This document shows positions 1-7,070 of a stretch of DNA of 8,828 nucleotides, one piece after another. Within the stretch, counting starts at the first letter, position 1. Each line of letters begins with the position of its first letter. Source of the DNA: an uncultured Rhodopirellula sp. (GTDB lineage: Bacteria > Planctomycetota > Planctomycetia > Pirellulales > Pirellulaceae); the NCBI GenBank assembly GCA_913061385.1, contig CAJXTM010000095.1, positions 1-8,828 on the forward strand, written 5' to 3'. Below the pieces are notes generated by a model. The model was not told where the DNA came from. It saw only the letters and a list, made by a program, of their open reading frames with translations, and did not search any database. The position numbers and the translations under genes are program-made.

Positions 1-49
1 ATCTACACGTAAGGAGTCGTCGGCAGCGTCAGATGTGTATAAGAGACAG
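1..49 (+). other. Illumina Nextera i5 adapter (not genomic)
   Basis: Bases 1-8 are the end of the P5 flow-cell oligo, bases 9-16 are the 8-base index GTAAGGAG (the Nextera i5 index sold as S505/N505), bases 17-30 are the Read 1 adapter TCGTCGGCAGCGTC, and bases 31-49 are the Tn5 mosaic end AGATGTGTATAAGAGACAG. This is library-preparation DNA left on the contig. Genomic sequence starts at base 50. Reading through it produces the peptide YKRQ at the start of a spurious ORF. Confidence 0.98.
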
Positions 50-156
50 TGGTCACTGACGTCCCTGCCCATCGCTTCCAGCGGTGGCAATGCCAACGCG
101 GTACCCGCGATTCCCTGCAGGACTGAGCGTCGCTTGATCTTCGGTGAGTGGGACAT
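50..156 (-). CDS. DUF1552 family protein, N-terminal fragment (cut by adapter)
   Basis: Only the first 35 complete codons are present. Translation from the ATG at 156-154 begins MSHSPKIKRRSVLQGIAG and continues TALALPPLEAMGRDVSD before running into the adapter at base 49. The twin-arginine pair followed by a short hydrophobic stretch and LPPLEAMG matches the usual start of planctomycete DUF1552 proteins, which often carry a Tat-type export leader. The gene starts 49 bases after the stop of the DUF1592-type gene on the same strand, which is the usual gene order for this pair, so the two are probably co-transcribed. An AAGGAA Shine-Dalgarno sequence sits 5 bases before the ATG. The biochemical role of DUF1552 proteins is not known. 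The family call rests on leader resemblance plus context, since the diagnostic body of the protein is missing. Confidence 0.72.
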
Positions 157-161
157 AGTGT

Positions 162-167
162 TTCCTT
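162..167 (-). promoter_or_regulatory. Ribosome binding site of the DUF1552 gene
   Basis: On the minus strand AAGGAA lies 5 bases before the ATG at 156-154. It fixes the start of this otherwise tiny fragment and supports it being a real gene rather than a chance reading frame. Confidence 0.6.
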
Positions 168-205
168 CAAGGGCGGGACGAGTTGTAGGCTTCCGATTGC
201 AAGAA

Positions 206-3200
206 TTACTTCTTGAGAAACAAGTCACTCGCGACGACGTACTGGATGATGTCGAGCATCCTGTAGTTTTGTGCCTTCAATTCTAGACACTGTTGCTTCA
301 GAACGCGATCCTCATTGTACGTCAAGCTACGGCCGATGGCATAGATTGAAAGGTGCCGAGCGACGCTGTAAGCGACGCTGTCCATTCGGCTTTTGACGAG
401 ATGGTCCCGCAAATCGTTCAGGTTTTGAACTTCGTGCCCGTCGGGCAGTTTTGATGCGGCATCCACTTGATCATTCAAAAACAGCCCGGCTGCATCATAT
501 TGCTCAAAGGCGAGTCCCCAAGGATCAATGCCTTCGTGGCATTTGATGCAGCCTTTGACGTTACGGTGTTGCTCCAAGCGTTGTCGCAGGCTGAGGCCAC
601 TTTCGTCTTTCAGTTCCGGCACGTTGGGGGGCGGATCTGCGGGCGGTTCGGCGATGATTTTTCTCGCGAACCACGCACCACGCTTTACAGGATTCGCTTC
701 TTTGCCGTCTGAAAGGCCTGCCAAGACTGCAGCCTGAGAAAGAATGCCACCAAGATGCGACTGTTGATGCGCTAGTGGAACAAATTTAAATCCGCTTTCT
801 GACAGTTCCCCAAGGCCGTAGTAGTTGGCAATGACCTCATTGACGACCACGAAGTCTGATCGAATCAGGTTTTTCGCTGGTAAGTTTTCTCGGAACAGGT
901 ATTCAAGAAATCGCGCAGGCTCCTGTCGGATCTGTCGCTTCACTGTCGACGTCAGTCGCGGATAACGTTTTCGATCAGTTTCCACTACATCGAATTTGTC
1001 GATGCTGAGCCATTGAGTGGCAAACTGGTTTGCAAATTCCCGAAATTGTGGATTCTGTACCATCCGGACAACTTCGGCGTGTAAGTTCTGTTTGAGTTCA
1101 CCCGCTTGAGCAAGTTGAATCAGGTGTTCGTCGGGTGGCCCATTCCATAAGAAAAATGAGAGTTTGGATGCCAATTCCATGGCGTTCAGGTTTTCTGGTT
1201 GTGGTCCATTGCTCTGTTCAACAATGAATAAAAACGGAGGTGATGTCAAAATGACGATCAGGGTCTCTTTGATACTTTGCCGAAAATTCTGGTCAACCTG
1301 ATAGAACCTATTCCACGTTTGGTCTAACTGCTGCAATTCCGCATCCGTTGCGGGTCTTCGGAAAGCTCTGCGTGCGAATTGCCGAATGATTTCTTTCGCG
1401 TATTCGGAAGGATCATCCCCATGTTCCGTTGGAATGAAGATTTGCTGATGTGATGTCGGTGGCCACGAATCGTAAAGTGGTCCTTCAAATTCAACTGAGC
1501 TTAGTAATAGCCTAGGCATGTCTCGCCCATCGGTGTACTCGCTTCGCACCGTGATCTCACGCACACCAGCCAGGTAGTTGTCGTTTCCCTTTTCGACAAA
1601 CGGTCGCGGGTAGTTATTGATCGATCCTTCAAAGATGTATTGTTCAAAGTCGTCATTTGAAATCGATACAGGTTGATCGATTTGTTGGCATGTGTGACCA
1701 CAGTCACGACGCAGACCCATGTAGACACCAAGGTTTGGATTTCGACTTTCAAAAGTCGAAAACTCGTTTGCCAATTCGCTCTTTGGAGACAGTCGAGTGA
1801 GCACAAGCCGATCCAGTAGGTCGGTGCTGTTTCCTGCACTGGCTTTGATATGGTGTTCTCCCTTGGGAATCCGAACCGCCAGAAACGCAGACTCGGTTTC
1901 GTTCAACTTCGATGCGAAAACTCGATCTCCCAGAGTTAAATCAAGCTGTTTGGGCCCGTTCACTGGTGGTGGCTTGGCGAGTTGGAGTCCGGGTTCAATC
2001 AATGCTTGCAGCTCAGCTGGCTGCAAAGCGCGGCGGTATATCCGCACCTCGTCGATTTGTCCTTTAAACAGTTGGGCATCTTGAATGCGTCCAAGGTGCA
2101 GGTTGACATTTGGGTTATCAAGGTTGGTCGGGGCAATGGTGCCAGAGGCGACACGATAGCCGTTCACGTAGAGATGGGTCTGGTTTTCTTGACGTCGCAC
2201 GACTGCCGCAACATGCTGCCATTGATTTGCGCGTATGACTCCGGGAGGTGATGAGATCGAGCCATTGTTTTTGTTGCTTGGGGAAACCGTCTCAATACGC
2301 AACACACCTTGGTTATTTGGCATGTCGAAGTACCAGCCATGAGTCCAGTTGTATCGGCCGAGGCATACGATTCCACCTTGTCGTAGTTGAGTCGGTCGGA
2401 TCCAGGCTGAGACGGTGAAGTTTCCCTCGCCGACGTTCATCGCATCAACTCTTGGCACGACTACAGCGCCGTTGGCACCATCTAAGGCAAGCGTCTTGCC
2501 GTTGTTCGCTATCGGCGACTTCTCCGTTTTGGCGCCGCCTACCAATTCACCTACCAACTCACCTGACTCAGAATGACCGGGGGATTTTCCATCGAACGAC
2601 CAATGGCCAATCAATCCTTCTGATAGCCGCGAGTGATCCGCAGGATCTTCAATTTTTTGGTTGAGCTGCTTTGGGTGTACATCGATCTGGTAGATGCCGG
2701 GATCATCGATTTTCAGAATCGAATTCGTGTCGTTGATCGCGTACACAATTTGGCTAGGGCTTTCTGATTTTTCAACATTTTCCACGGCGGGATCAATTCC
2801 ACGCCCAGTGAGCAACAAGCCATCCTGATATTTCGCAGCTTTTACACGAATTCGGAATCTGCCGGATTCGGGTAGCTCTCTTAGTGCGATTTTGAAGTTG
2901 GCCTTGGGGCCATAGGTGCTTGATTCACGAAAAATTTCACTGGTTGGAATTGAGGGGCGTAATAGCAGGCCGTCTTGGACAGTGCGGTAGGGATTCCCCT
3001 TGGGGTAGCCACTGTCACCCCTCATGCATGCGAATACAGAATGATAGATGCTGTTATATTCACGCCATCCCCTGACCGTGCCATTGCCTTGATAGCCTTC
3101 GTTAAAACGATACTTTGTTTGCATGCGAAACGGTGTGGTCGAAAACGGTTTGTGGGCATCCAATTCGGTGACGATGAAATCCTGGTTTGGCAGCAAGCGG

Positions 3201-3931
3201 TTGTTGGCACCAAGGATTAACGATTCGCTTAGTGGGCTTGGATTGATCGACTTGCCGAGGTCCATGCGGAAGTTCTGAATCACGGGAGGGATTGATTCAT
3301 CGACCAAGCTTGAGTCAATGGCTTTTTCGGCGATGCTCAGCCATGATTCGACTTGGAGCGGTGATGTCAGCAGGATGCCGGCGTCATTGGTGAAACCATC
3401 ACGAGATATTCCATCCGGTGGAAGTGTTGCCGCGAAGTCTTCATCAAGGTTCAGCAGATCTCTCAGTGTATTTCGGTACTGCTGCACGGTCAGGCGTCGG
3501 ACTGATCCATTCACAGGTGTCCTTCTTGAACGCGCCTCATGAAGTGCATCATTGATCCAACGAACCATCTGCATCCGCCGAGCAGTTGTCGGTTGTTGCT
3601 CGTCCTCGGGAGGCATGGCTGCCATTTCAATCTGCTCAGCAATCTCCTCCCAAAGCTTCAATGTTGTTTCAGCAAGTTCGCCGTTGAAATGGTCAACCCG
3701 AATGCCGGATTCGCGGTTTTGTTCATTGTGGCAACGCAGGCAGTACTGCTTCAGAAACGGCAAAGCTGTCGTTTTAAATGTCTGTGGGGATGCAGTGTGA
3801 CCCGCTTCTCGTGGATGCAAAACAGGAACCTGTTGCGCAAGGATGTTAGCCGAGTGAAAACACAGGGCCAGACACACAGTGGCGGTTAGCCAGGTGTATG
3901 CTTTGATAAATCCAGAGAGAGATTCGTACAT
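206..3931 (-). CDS. Secreted DUF1592-type planctomycete cytochrome c protein with nested LamG domain
   Basis: A 1241-residue protein. Residues 1-33 form a signal peptide (hydrophobic stretch about 12-25, probable cleavage after ANILA). A PSCyt1-type haem site is at 64-68 (CLRCH), followed by MPPEDEQQ near 106. A PSD3/DUF1587 segment is at about 143-205 (VRRLTVQQYRNTLRDLL). A LamG/concanavalin-like module is at about 438-640. PSD5/DUF1595 is at about 845-905 (ARRAFRRPATDAEL), PSD4/DUF1592 at about 915-1045 (ASKLSFFLWNGPPDEHL), PSCyt3/DUF1588 at about 1058-1155 with a second haem site CIKCH at 1128-1132, and PSD2/DUF1585 at about 1170-1240 (ARHLSIYAIGRSLTYNEDRV). The two CxxCH sites suggest a dihaem, periplasmic or cell-surface electron-transfer protein; the substrate is unknown. 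It is longer than usual for the family, partly through the LamG insertion. The frame is intact. The ATG at 3931 is chosen because it gives a complete signal peptide; its upstream AG-rich GAAGCGAG is only a weak ribosome site. A DUF1552 gene follows after 49 bases. Confidence 0.93.
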   Translation of the reverse strand: MYESLSGFIKAYTWLTATVCLALCFHSANILAQQVPVLHPREAGHTASPQTFKTTALPFLKQYCLRCHNEQNRESGIRVDHFNGELAETTLKLWEEIAEQIEMAAMPPEDEQQPTTARRMQMVRWINDALHEARSRRTPVNGSVRRLTVQQYRNTLRDLLNLDEDFAATLPPDGISRDGFTNDAGILLTSPLQVESWLSIAEKAIDSSLVDESIPPVIQNFRMDLGKSINPSPLSESLILGANNRLLPNQDFIVTELDAHKPFSTTPFRMQTKYRFNEGYQGNGTVRGWREYNSIYHSVFACMRGDSGYPKGNPYRTVQDGLLLRPSIPTSEIFRESSTYGPKANFKIALRELPESGRFRIRVKAAKYQDGLLLTGRGIDPAVENVEKSESPSQIVYAINDTNSILKIDDPGIYQIDVHPKQLNQKIEDPADHSRLSEGLIGHWSFDGKSPGHSESGELVGELVGGAKTEKSPIANNGKTLALDGANGAVVVPRVDAMNVGEGNFTVSAWIRPTQLRQGGIVCLGRYNWTHGWYFDMPNNQGVLRIETVSPSNKNNGSISSPPGVIRANQWQHVAAVVRRQENQTHLYVNGYRVASGTIAPTNLDNPNVNLHLGRIQDAQLFKGQIDEVRIYRRALQPAELQALIEPGLQLAKPPPVNGPKQLDLTLGDRVFASKLNETESAFLAVRIPKGEHHIKASAGNSTDLLDRLVLTRLSPKSELANEFSTFESRNPNLGVYMGLRRDCGHTCQQIDQPVSISNDDFEQYIFEGSINNYPRPFVEKGNDNYLAGVREITVRSEYTDGRDMPRLLLSSVEFEGPLYDSWPPTSHQQIFIPTEHGDDPSEYAKEIIRQFARRAFRRPATDAELQQLDQTWNRFYQVDQNFRQSIKETLIVILTSPPFLFIVEQSNGPQPENLNAMELASKLSFFLWNGPPDEHLIQLAQAGELKQNLHAEVVRMVQNPQFREFANQFATQWLSIDKFDVVETDRKRYPRLTSTVKRQIRQEPARFLEYLFRENLPAKNLIRSDFVVVNEVIANYYGLGELSESGFKFVPLAHQQSHLGGILSQAAVLAGLSDGKEANPVKRGAWFARKIIAEPPADPPPNVPELKDESGLSLRQRLEQHRNVKGCIKCHEGIDPWGLAFEQYDAAGLFLNDQVDAASKLPDGHEVQNLNDLRDHLVKSRMDSVAYSVARHLSIYAIGRSLTYNEDRVLKQQCLELKAQNYRMLDIIQYVVASDLFLKK
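2012..2620 (-). other. LamG/concanavalin-like domain inside the cytochrome protein
   Basis: Codons for residues about 438-640. The module opens with LIGHWSFDG, includes the core strands GNFTVSAWIRPTQ and QWQHVAAVVRR, the turn LYVNGYRVASG, and ends GQIDEVRIYRRALQPAEL. These are the standard landmarks of LamG-like jelly-roll domains, which often bind sugars or mediate surface contacts. It splits a stretch that reads naturally across the gap: GIYQIDVHPKQLN before it and KQLDLTLGDRVFASKL after it. Binding function is inference; no ligand residues can be assigned from sequence alone. Confidence 0.82.
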
Positions 3932-4223
3932 CTCGCTTCATGTATGGTGGGAGGATCTTTGGTGGGCTTGTGTTCCTGGGTTCTCAACGTGTGCGGAACC
4001 CAGTCAGCTCAGATTGTACCTGAATGCCGCTAGGACTTGCGTTCCCATTTCAGTTTCTCATAGCAGTTTTTACGACTCAAGCCTGTGGGCCGTCGGTCAG
4101 AATGTGCGTGGACTTACACGCTGGACCTGCGTGGAAGGTAAACTGATCTGAGGTTTAGTCATGCACTAAGGTTGGCCAAAGTGCTGCGTTTCAGTCAATC
4201 CGATCCTGTTTTGGTAATCATCG
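3932..4223. other. Divergent intergenic region
   Basis: These 292 bases separate the minus-strand cytochrome gene from the plus-strand beta-helix gene, so promoters for both should lie here. I could not identify convincing -35/-10 boxes. It holds an 8-bp inverted repeat (3976-4003, listed separately). It also holds TGCGTGGA twice (4105-4112 and 4128-4135) with CACGC (4117-4121) between them, so the central element could pair with either flank. No plausible gene was seen; the open frame crossing this stretch has no recognisable product. Confidence 0.6.
3976..4003. repeat. 8-bp inverted repeat, possible operator or 5' UTR hairpin
   Basis: CTGGGTTC (3976-3983) and GAACCCAG (3996-4003) are perfect reverse complements separated by 12 bases. 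The element lies 45 bases upstream of the ATG of the cytochrome gene (3931), so it could be a regulator site or a leader hairpin for that gene. There is no run of T beside it, so it is not a typical terminator. Function is inference. Confidence 0.35.
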
Positions 4224-5561
4224 ATGCTATCTCTCTCCAGAAGAAGCATGCTCTCTAGTGTTGGTGCTGGTTTTCTTGCAGGTGTTACTCGCAGCCACGC
4301 GATGGCACCTCCGACGGAAAAGGGGGCACAGCGTTTCGTCGATGGTGACGATCGTACAGGGGTTGAATGGGCCGATGAGTTGATCATTCGTGTTGGTCAA
4401 AATAAGGGCGATATTGTTGGTCAAGATGACAAGGCGATTCAGGCTGCGGTGGACTATGTAGCACGCTTGGGAAGTGGGACAGTGAAAATCGGTCCGGGGA
4501 TTTATCGGCTGCGGAACTCCATTCATTTACCATCAGGGATTCGCCTTACAGGATGTGGGGCAGAAAGTATTCTGACAAAGATCGACTCTCGCGAGGTTGA
4601 ACTATCAGCGGATTCCGATTGGTACGATCAGGAAGTTACGCTTGCTGATGCAGCTGGTTTCAAAGTTGGGGATGGCGTGACGCTGATGGGGAAAAGTCCG
4701 CACCATGGTGGGACCCAAGTCATCAAGCGTACGCTTGTGGCACGGGCCGGTAATCGTTTCAAGTTGAACGACGGATTACGCAAGAATCTGTGGATGAGCG
4801 AGAAACCAACATGCGCCTCTCTGTTTCCGTTGTTGACCAGTGAAAACTGCTCTGACGTTCTGATCGAGAACCTCTGCCTTGATGGGAACCTGGCGAATAA
4901 CGCCAACCTCAATGGAAATTATGGGGGTAACATTTTTCTGCAGGATTGTAATCGCTTCACCATCCGGAACGTTGAAGCACGCAATTTCAACGGTGATGGA
5001 ATTAGTTTTCAAATTTGCCACGATGTTCATGTCGAAAAGTGTCACATCCACGGCAACCAAGGTAATGGCTTGCATCCGGGGTCGGGAGCTCAGCGACCGG
5101 TAATGCGCGGTAATCTACTTGAGAACAACAACATCGGACTATTTTGGTGTTGGGGAGTGAAACATGGTCTGGCTGAACAAAACCGCATCAAAGGGAACCG
5201 TGCGCAGGGGATGTCGATTGGCCACAACGATACGGACAATCTGATGCGAGATAATGAGATCATCGGTAGCGGGAAGGTGGGAGTCCTGTTTCGCGATGAT
5301 TCACGTGGTCAAAATTTTTGGGCGAACCGTAATGTGTTGGAGAACAATCGCGTCATCGATAGCGGAGATGAGAATGGAATTGCGATCGATATCCGCGGCA
5401 ATACGAAGGACGTCTTGCTGGCTGGGAATACCATTCGGGAAAATCGAGGTCCTGCGAAACGTGAGGGTATACATATCGGCAAGGCAGTAGAACGTCTGAC
5501 GCTCCGCCATAACGTCATTGAGGGGCTCGAAAATCAGATCGTGGATGACCGCAAATCTTGA
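4224..5561 (+). CDS. Exported right-handed parallel beta-helix repeat protein
   Basis: A 445-residue protein. Residues 1-27 look like a twin-arginine-type leader (SRRSMLSSVGAGFLAG, then a SHA-M-A region). Residues about 66-125 (DDKAIQAAVDYVARLGSGTV, then GPGIYRLRNSIHLPSGIRL) match the N-terminal cap seen in pectate-lyase-3 and related beta-helix enzymes. From about 205 to 440 there are successive rungs of 20-30 residues with repeated asparagine turns, for example SDVLIENLCLDGN, NRFTIRNVEARNFNGDG, HDVHVEKCHIHGNQGNG, NNNIGLFWCW, DNLMRDNEIIGSGKVGVLFR and NTKDVLLAGNTIRENRG. Such proteins are commonly polysaccharide lyases, hydrolases or epimerases, but no catalytic residues can be assigned here. 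The FWCW...GMSIGHNDTDN segment resembles beta-helix proteins I associate with Planctomycetota, of unknown activity. The ATG at 4224 has a weak ribosome site. A second ATG at 4248 has AGAAGAAG ahead of it but would remove the twin-arginine pair, so 4224 is preferred. Confidence 0.88.
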   Translation: MLSLSRRSMLSSVGAGFLAGVTRSHAMAPPTEKGAQRFVDGDDRTGVEWADELIIRVGQNKGDIVGQDDKAIQAAVDYVARLGSGTVKIGPGIYRLRNSIHLPSGIRLTGCGAESILTKIDSREVELSADSDWYDQEVTLADAAGFKVGDGVTLMGKSPHHGGTQVIKRTLVARAGNRFKLNDGLRKNLWMSEKPTCASLFPLLTSENCSDVLIENLCLDGNLANNANLNGNYGGNIFLQDCNRFTIRNVEARNFNGDGISFQICHDVHVEKCHIHGNQGNGLHPGSGAQRPVMRGNLLENNNIGLFWCWGVKHGLAEQNRIKGNRAQGMSIGHNDTDNLMRDNEIIGSGKVGVLFRDDSRGQNFWANRNVLENNRVIDSGDENGIAIDIRGNTKDVLLAGNTIRENRGPAKREGIHIGKAVERLTLRHNVIEGLENQIVDDRKS

Positions 5562-5873
5562 CCCGCGGTGCATGTATTGAGACTCCCTCATTGCATTGTC
5601 AGGCAAGCGTTCGGAATCTGCATCGTCCGCATAGTTCGTTCGTCCGCATCGTTTCGTCGGTTGCCGCTGCAGGTGTTCGGCGCGGAATTTTTGAATTTCG
5701 GATGCAACTTGCTGGGAGCATGGGCGACATCATCGGTCGACTGAGCGAAAATCGCGTTTTTTACGTGTCGATCAGCGATGTCGTTACTCGGAAAACTGGT
5801 CTTGGTCAAAATTGAGAATTCAGGGACCATGGGGCGTCAATCTTCTCAATTTCGCCTGTGGGGACCCTTTGTC
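5562..5873. other. Intergenic region upstream of the glycosyltransferase
   Basis: These 312 bases hold no convincing gene; the open frames crossing it have no recognisable product. TCGTCCGCAT occurs twice 17 bases apart (5623-5632 and 5640-5649). A 10-bp inverted repeat lies at its right end (listed separately). No clear rho-independent terminator follows the beta-helix stop at 5561. No promoter boxes could be called with confidence. Confidence 0.55.
5809..5852. repeat. 10-bp inverted repeat before the glycosyltransferase gene
   Basis: AAATTGAGAA (5809-5818) and TTCTCAATTT (5843-5852) are perfect reverse complements with 24 bases between them. The right arm ends 21 bases before the chosen ATG at 5874. 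The arms are AT-rich and the spacer is long, so a protein-binding operator fits at least as well as an RNA hairpin. Function is inference. Confidence 0.4.
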
Positions 5874-6656
5874 ATGACGACGAAGAATATACTGTGCATC
5901 AAGTGGGGTTCGAAGTACGGCGGTGCCTACGTCAACCGTTTGTATGAGGGTGTCCGCGAGCACCTCTCGGGGACGCTTCGTTTCATCTGTCTGACTGACG
6001 ACACCTCCGATCTGCGTGATGAAGTAGAGGCTTTGCCACTGCCTGTAACGCCGTTTGACGAGGCTGAATTTGATCGCCGTCCCGGTGGCTCAACTTGGCG
6101 AAAAGTTGGTTTGTTTCAGCCAGAATTGGCCGACCTGCAAGGCGACACTCTTTTTCTTGATCTTGACATCGTGATCACGGGTTCAATTGACGATTTCTTC
6201 ACTTTTGCACCAGAAAAATTTTGTGTGATTCAAGATTGGTTAGAGAAAAAACGTGCACGATATCTTCCGGGTCGGGATGGGCGTGTTGGGAATACTTCGA
6301 TCTTCCGTTTTAACCCTGAAAAGCATCGGTATGTCTATTCCCACTTTGCTGAGAATGAACAGTGGGCGCTTGAGAATTTCCGGATCGAGCAACAGTATGT
6401 CAGTAATACCCTGCGGAATGATTTAGAGTTTTGGCCTGACGAATGGGTCCGTAGTTTCAAACGAAGTTGCCGGCCCATGTTTCCATTCAATCTGATCAGA
6501 GAGCCACAGGAACCCGCTGACATGCGGATTCTTGTGTTCCATGGTTATCCGTTGCCAGATCAGGCAATCGCAGGTTACCGCGGAGGACTGCTGAAATCGA
6601 CATTGCCCGCACCATGGATCGCGAACTATTGGCGTGCAATTGACGAAGCAGCCTGA
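5874..6656 (+). CDS. Glycosyltransferase-like protein (DXD type, GT8-like)
   Basis: A 260-residue soluble protein with no signal peptide or membrane segment. It begins MTTKNILCIKWGSKYGGAYV, then NRLYEGVREHL and LRFICLTDD, the nucleotide-sugar-binding start seen in a family of bacterial glycosyltransferases. Residues 92-109 (TLFLDLDIVITGSIDDFF) contain the DLD motif at 96-98, expected to hold the metal and the UDP/GDP-sugar. GNTSIFRFNP (139-148), the acidic EQQYV (172-176) and a C-terminal FHGYPLP (222-228) resemble acceptor-side and HxG-type elements of GT-A enzymes such as GT8. The likely role is sugar transfer in cell-surface glycan or lipopolysaccharide assembly; donor and acceptor cannot be told. 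The frame is open back to 5778, but the homology-like sequence starts at 5874, so the 32 extra codons are left out. A weak GGGGAC lies upstream. The gene is complete; the next gene converges on it. Confidence 0.82.
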   Translation: MTTKNILCIKWGSKYGGAYVNRLYEGVREHLSGTLRFICLTDDTSDLRDEVEALPLPVTPFDEAEFDRRPGGSTWRKVGLFQPELADLQGDTLFLDLDIVITGSIDDFFTFAPEKFCVIQDWLEKKRARYLPGRDGRVGNTSIFRFNPEKHRYVYSHFAENEQWALENFRIEQQYVSNTLRNDLEFWPDEWVRSFKRSCRPMFPFNLIREPQEPADMRILVFHGYPLPDQAIAGYRGGLLKSTLPAPWIANYWRAIDEAA

Positions 6657-6762
6657 CCAAGCGTTGCCGAGCAGGGTTGGATCCGAAGCAAAATGCGGCG
6701 TTCTGAATAGATAAGCCGCGACGCTCTGCAGACGACATCGTTTTCAGTCTTGCCTGTAAAAC

Positions 6763-6796
6763 CCCAGACTGTGCTTGTGGATCCCAGACTGTGCTT
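6763..6796. repeat. Direct repeat, 14 bp at a 20-bp period
   Basis: CCCAGACTGTGCTT occurs at 6763-6776 and again at 6783-6796, head to tail with a 20-base period. TTGCCTGT also occurs on both sides (6750-6757 and 6796-6803), suggesting an older, slightly longer duplication. Two copies are too few for a CRISPR or a standard iteron array. A local duplication or paired protein-binding site is possible. Confidence 0.6.
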
Positions 6797-6932
6797 TTGC
6801 CTGTTTGCTCGTGCTCTAGTACTCCCTGCAGGTTCAACCGCCGGTTGATTGACCGAGGTCACACAGAACACTTTCTTGATCATGAGCATTGCCGCTTTCG
6901 AGCCGCGAGATTCGTTTCGTGTTTACCTCACA

Positions 6933-6977
6933 ATGGGTATCGACTGGTGCTGCCCAGAGGCCTCTGCCAGTCGCCAT
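6933..6977. repeat. Bulged palindrome between convergent genes
   Basis: The sequence folds on itself. ATGG (6933-6936) pairs with CCAT (6974-6977), CGACTGG (6941-6947) pairs with CCAGTCG (6967-6973), and the centre CAGAGGCCTCTG (6955-6966) is a perfect 12-bp palindrome. The left side has 4-base and 7-base bulges. It is about 280 bases beyond the glycosyltransferase stop and about 95 beyond the sulfatase stop, too far for a simple terminator of either. It could be a dispersed palindromic element or an RNA structure; nothing here decides between them. Confidence 0.4.
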
Positions 6978-7070
6978 GGGTCTACCACGAGTAGATCATA
7001 AGCACCCACAGTCGGGGTGAATTCTGTCATGGATAAGAAATGAAATTGCACGATCACTGGACTCGTTTTG

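Larger units (their letters stand above)
6657..7070. other. Non-coding region between convergent genes
   Basis: These 414 bases lie between the glycosyltransferase stop and the sulfatase-relic stop. I see no gene with recognisable protein features. The region has a 14-bp direct repeat (6763-6796), a bulged palindrome (6933-6977) and a small hairpin CACCC/GGGTG (7003-7007 and 7015-7019, 7-base loop) that lies about 50 bases beyond the sulfatase stop on its strand. None is followed by a T run, so no rho-independent terminator is called. Confidence 0.6.

Noticed and set aside
35..286. Plus-strand ORF starting MYKRQ
   Set aside because: Its start lies in the adapter and the rest is antisense to the DUF1552 fragment and the cytochrome gene end.
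5623..5649. TCGTCCGCAT pair as the start of a CRISPR or iteron array
   Set aside because: Only two 10-bp copies 17 bases apart, with no further units.
5778..5873. Upstream start giving the glycosyltransferase 32 more residues
   Set aside because: The extra stretch does not look like the family and overlaps the inverted repeat; family-like sequence begins at the ATG at 5874.
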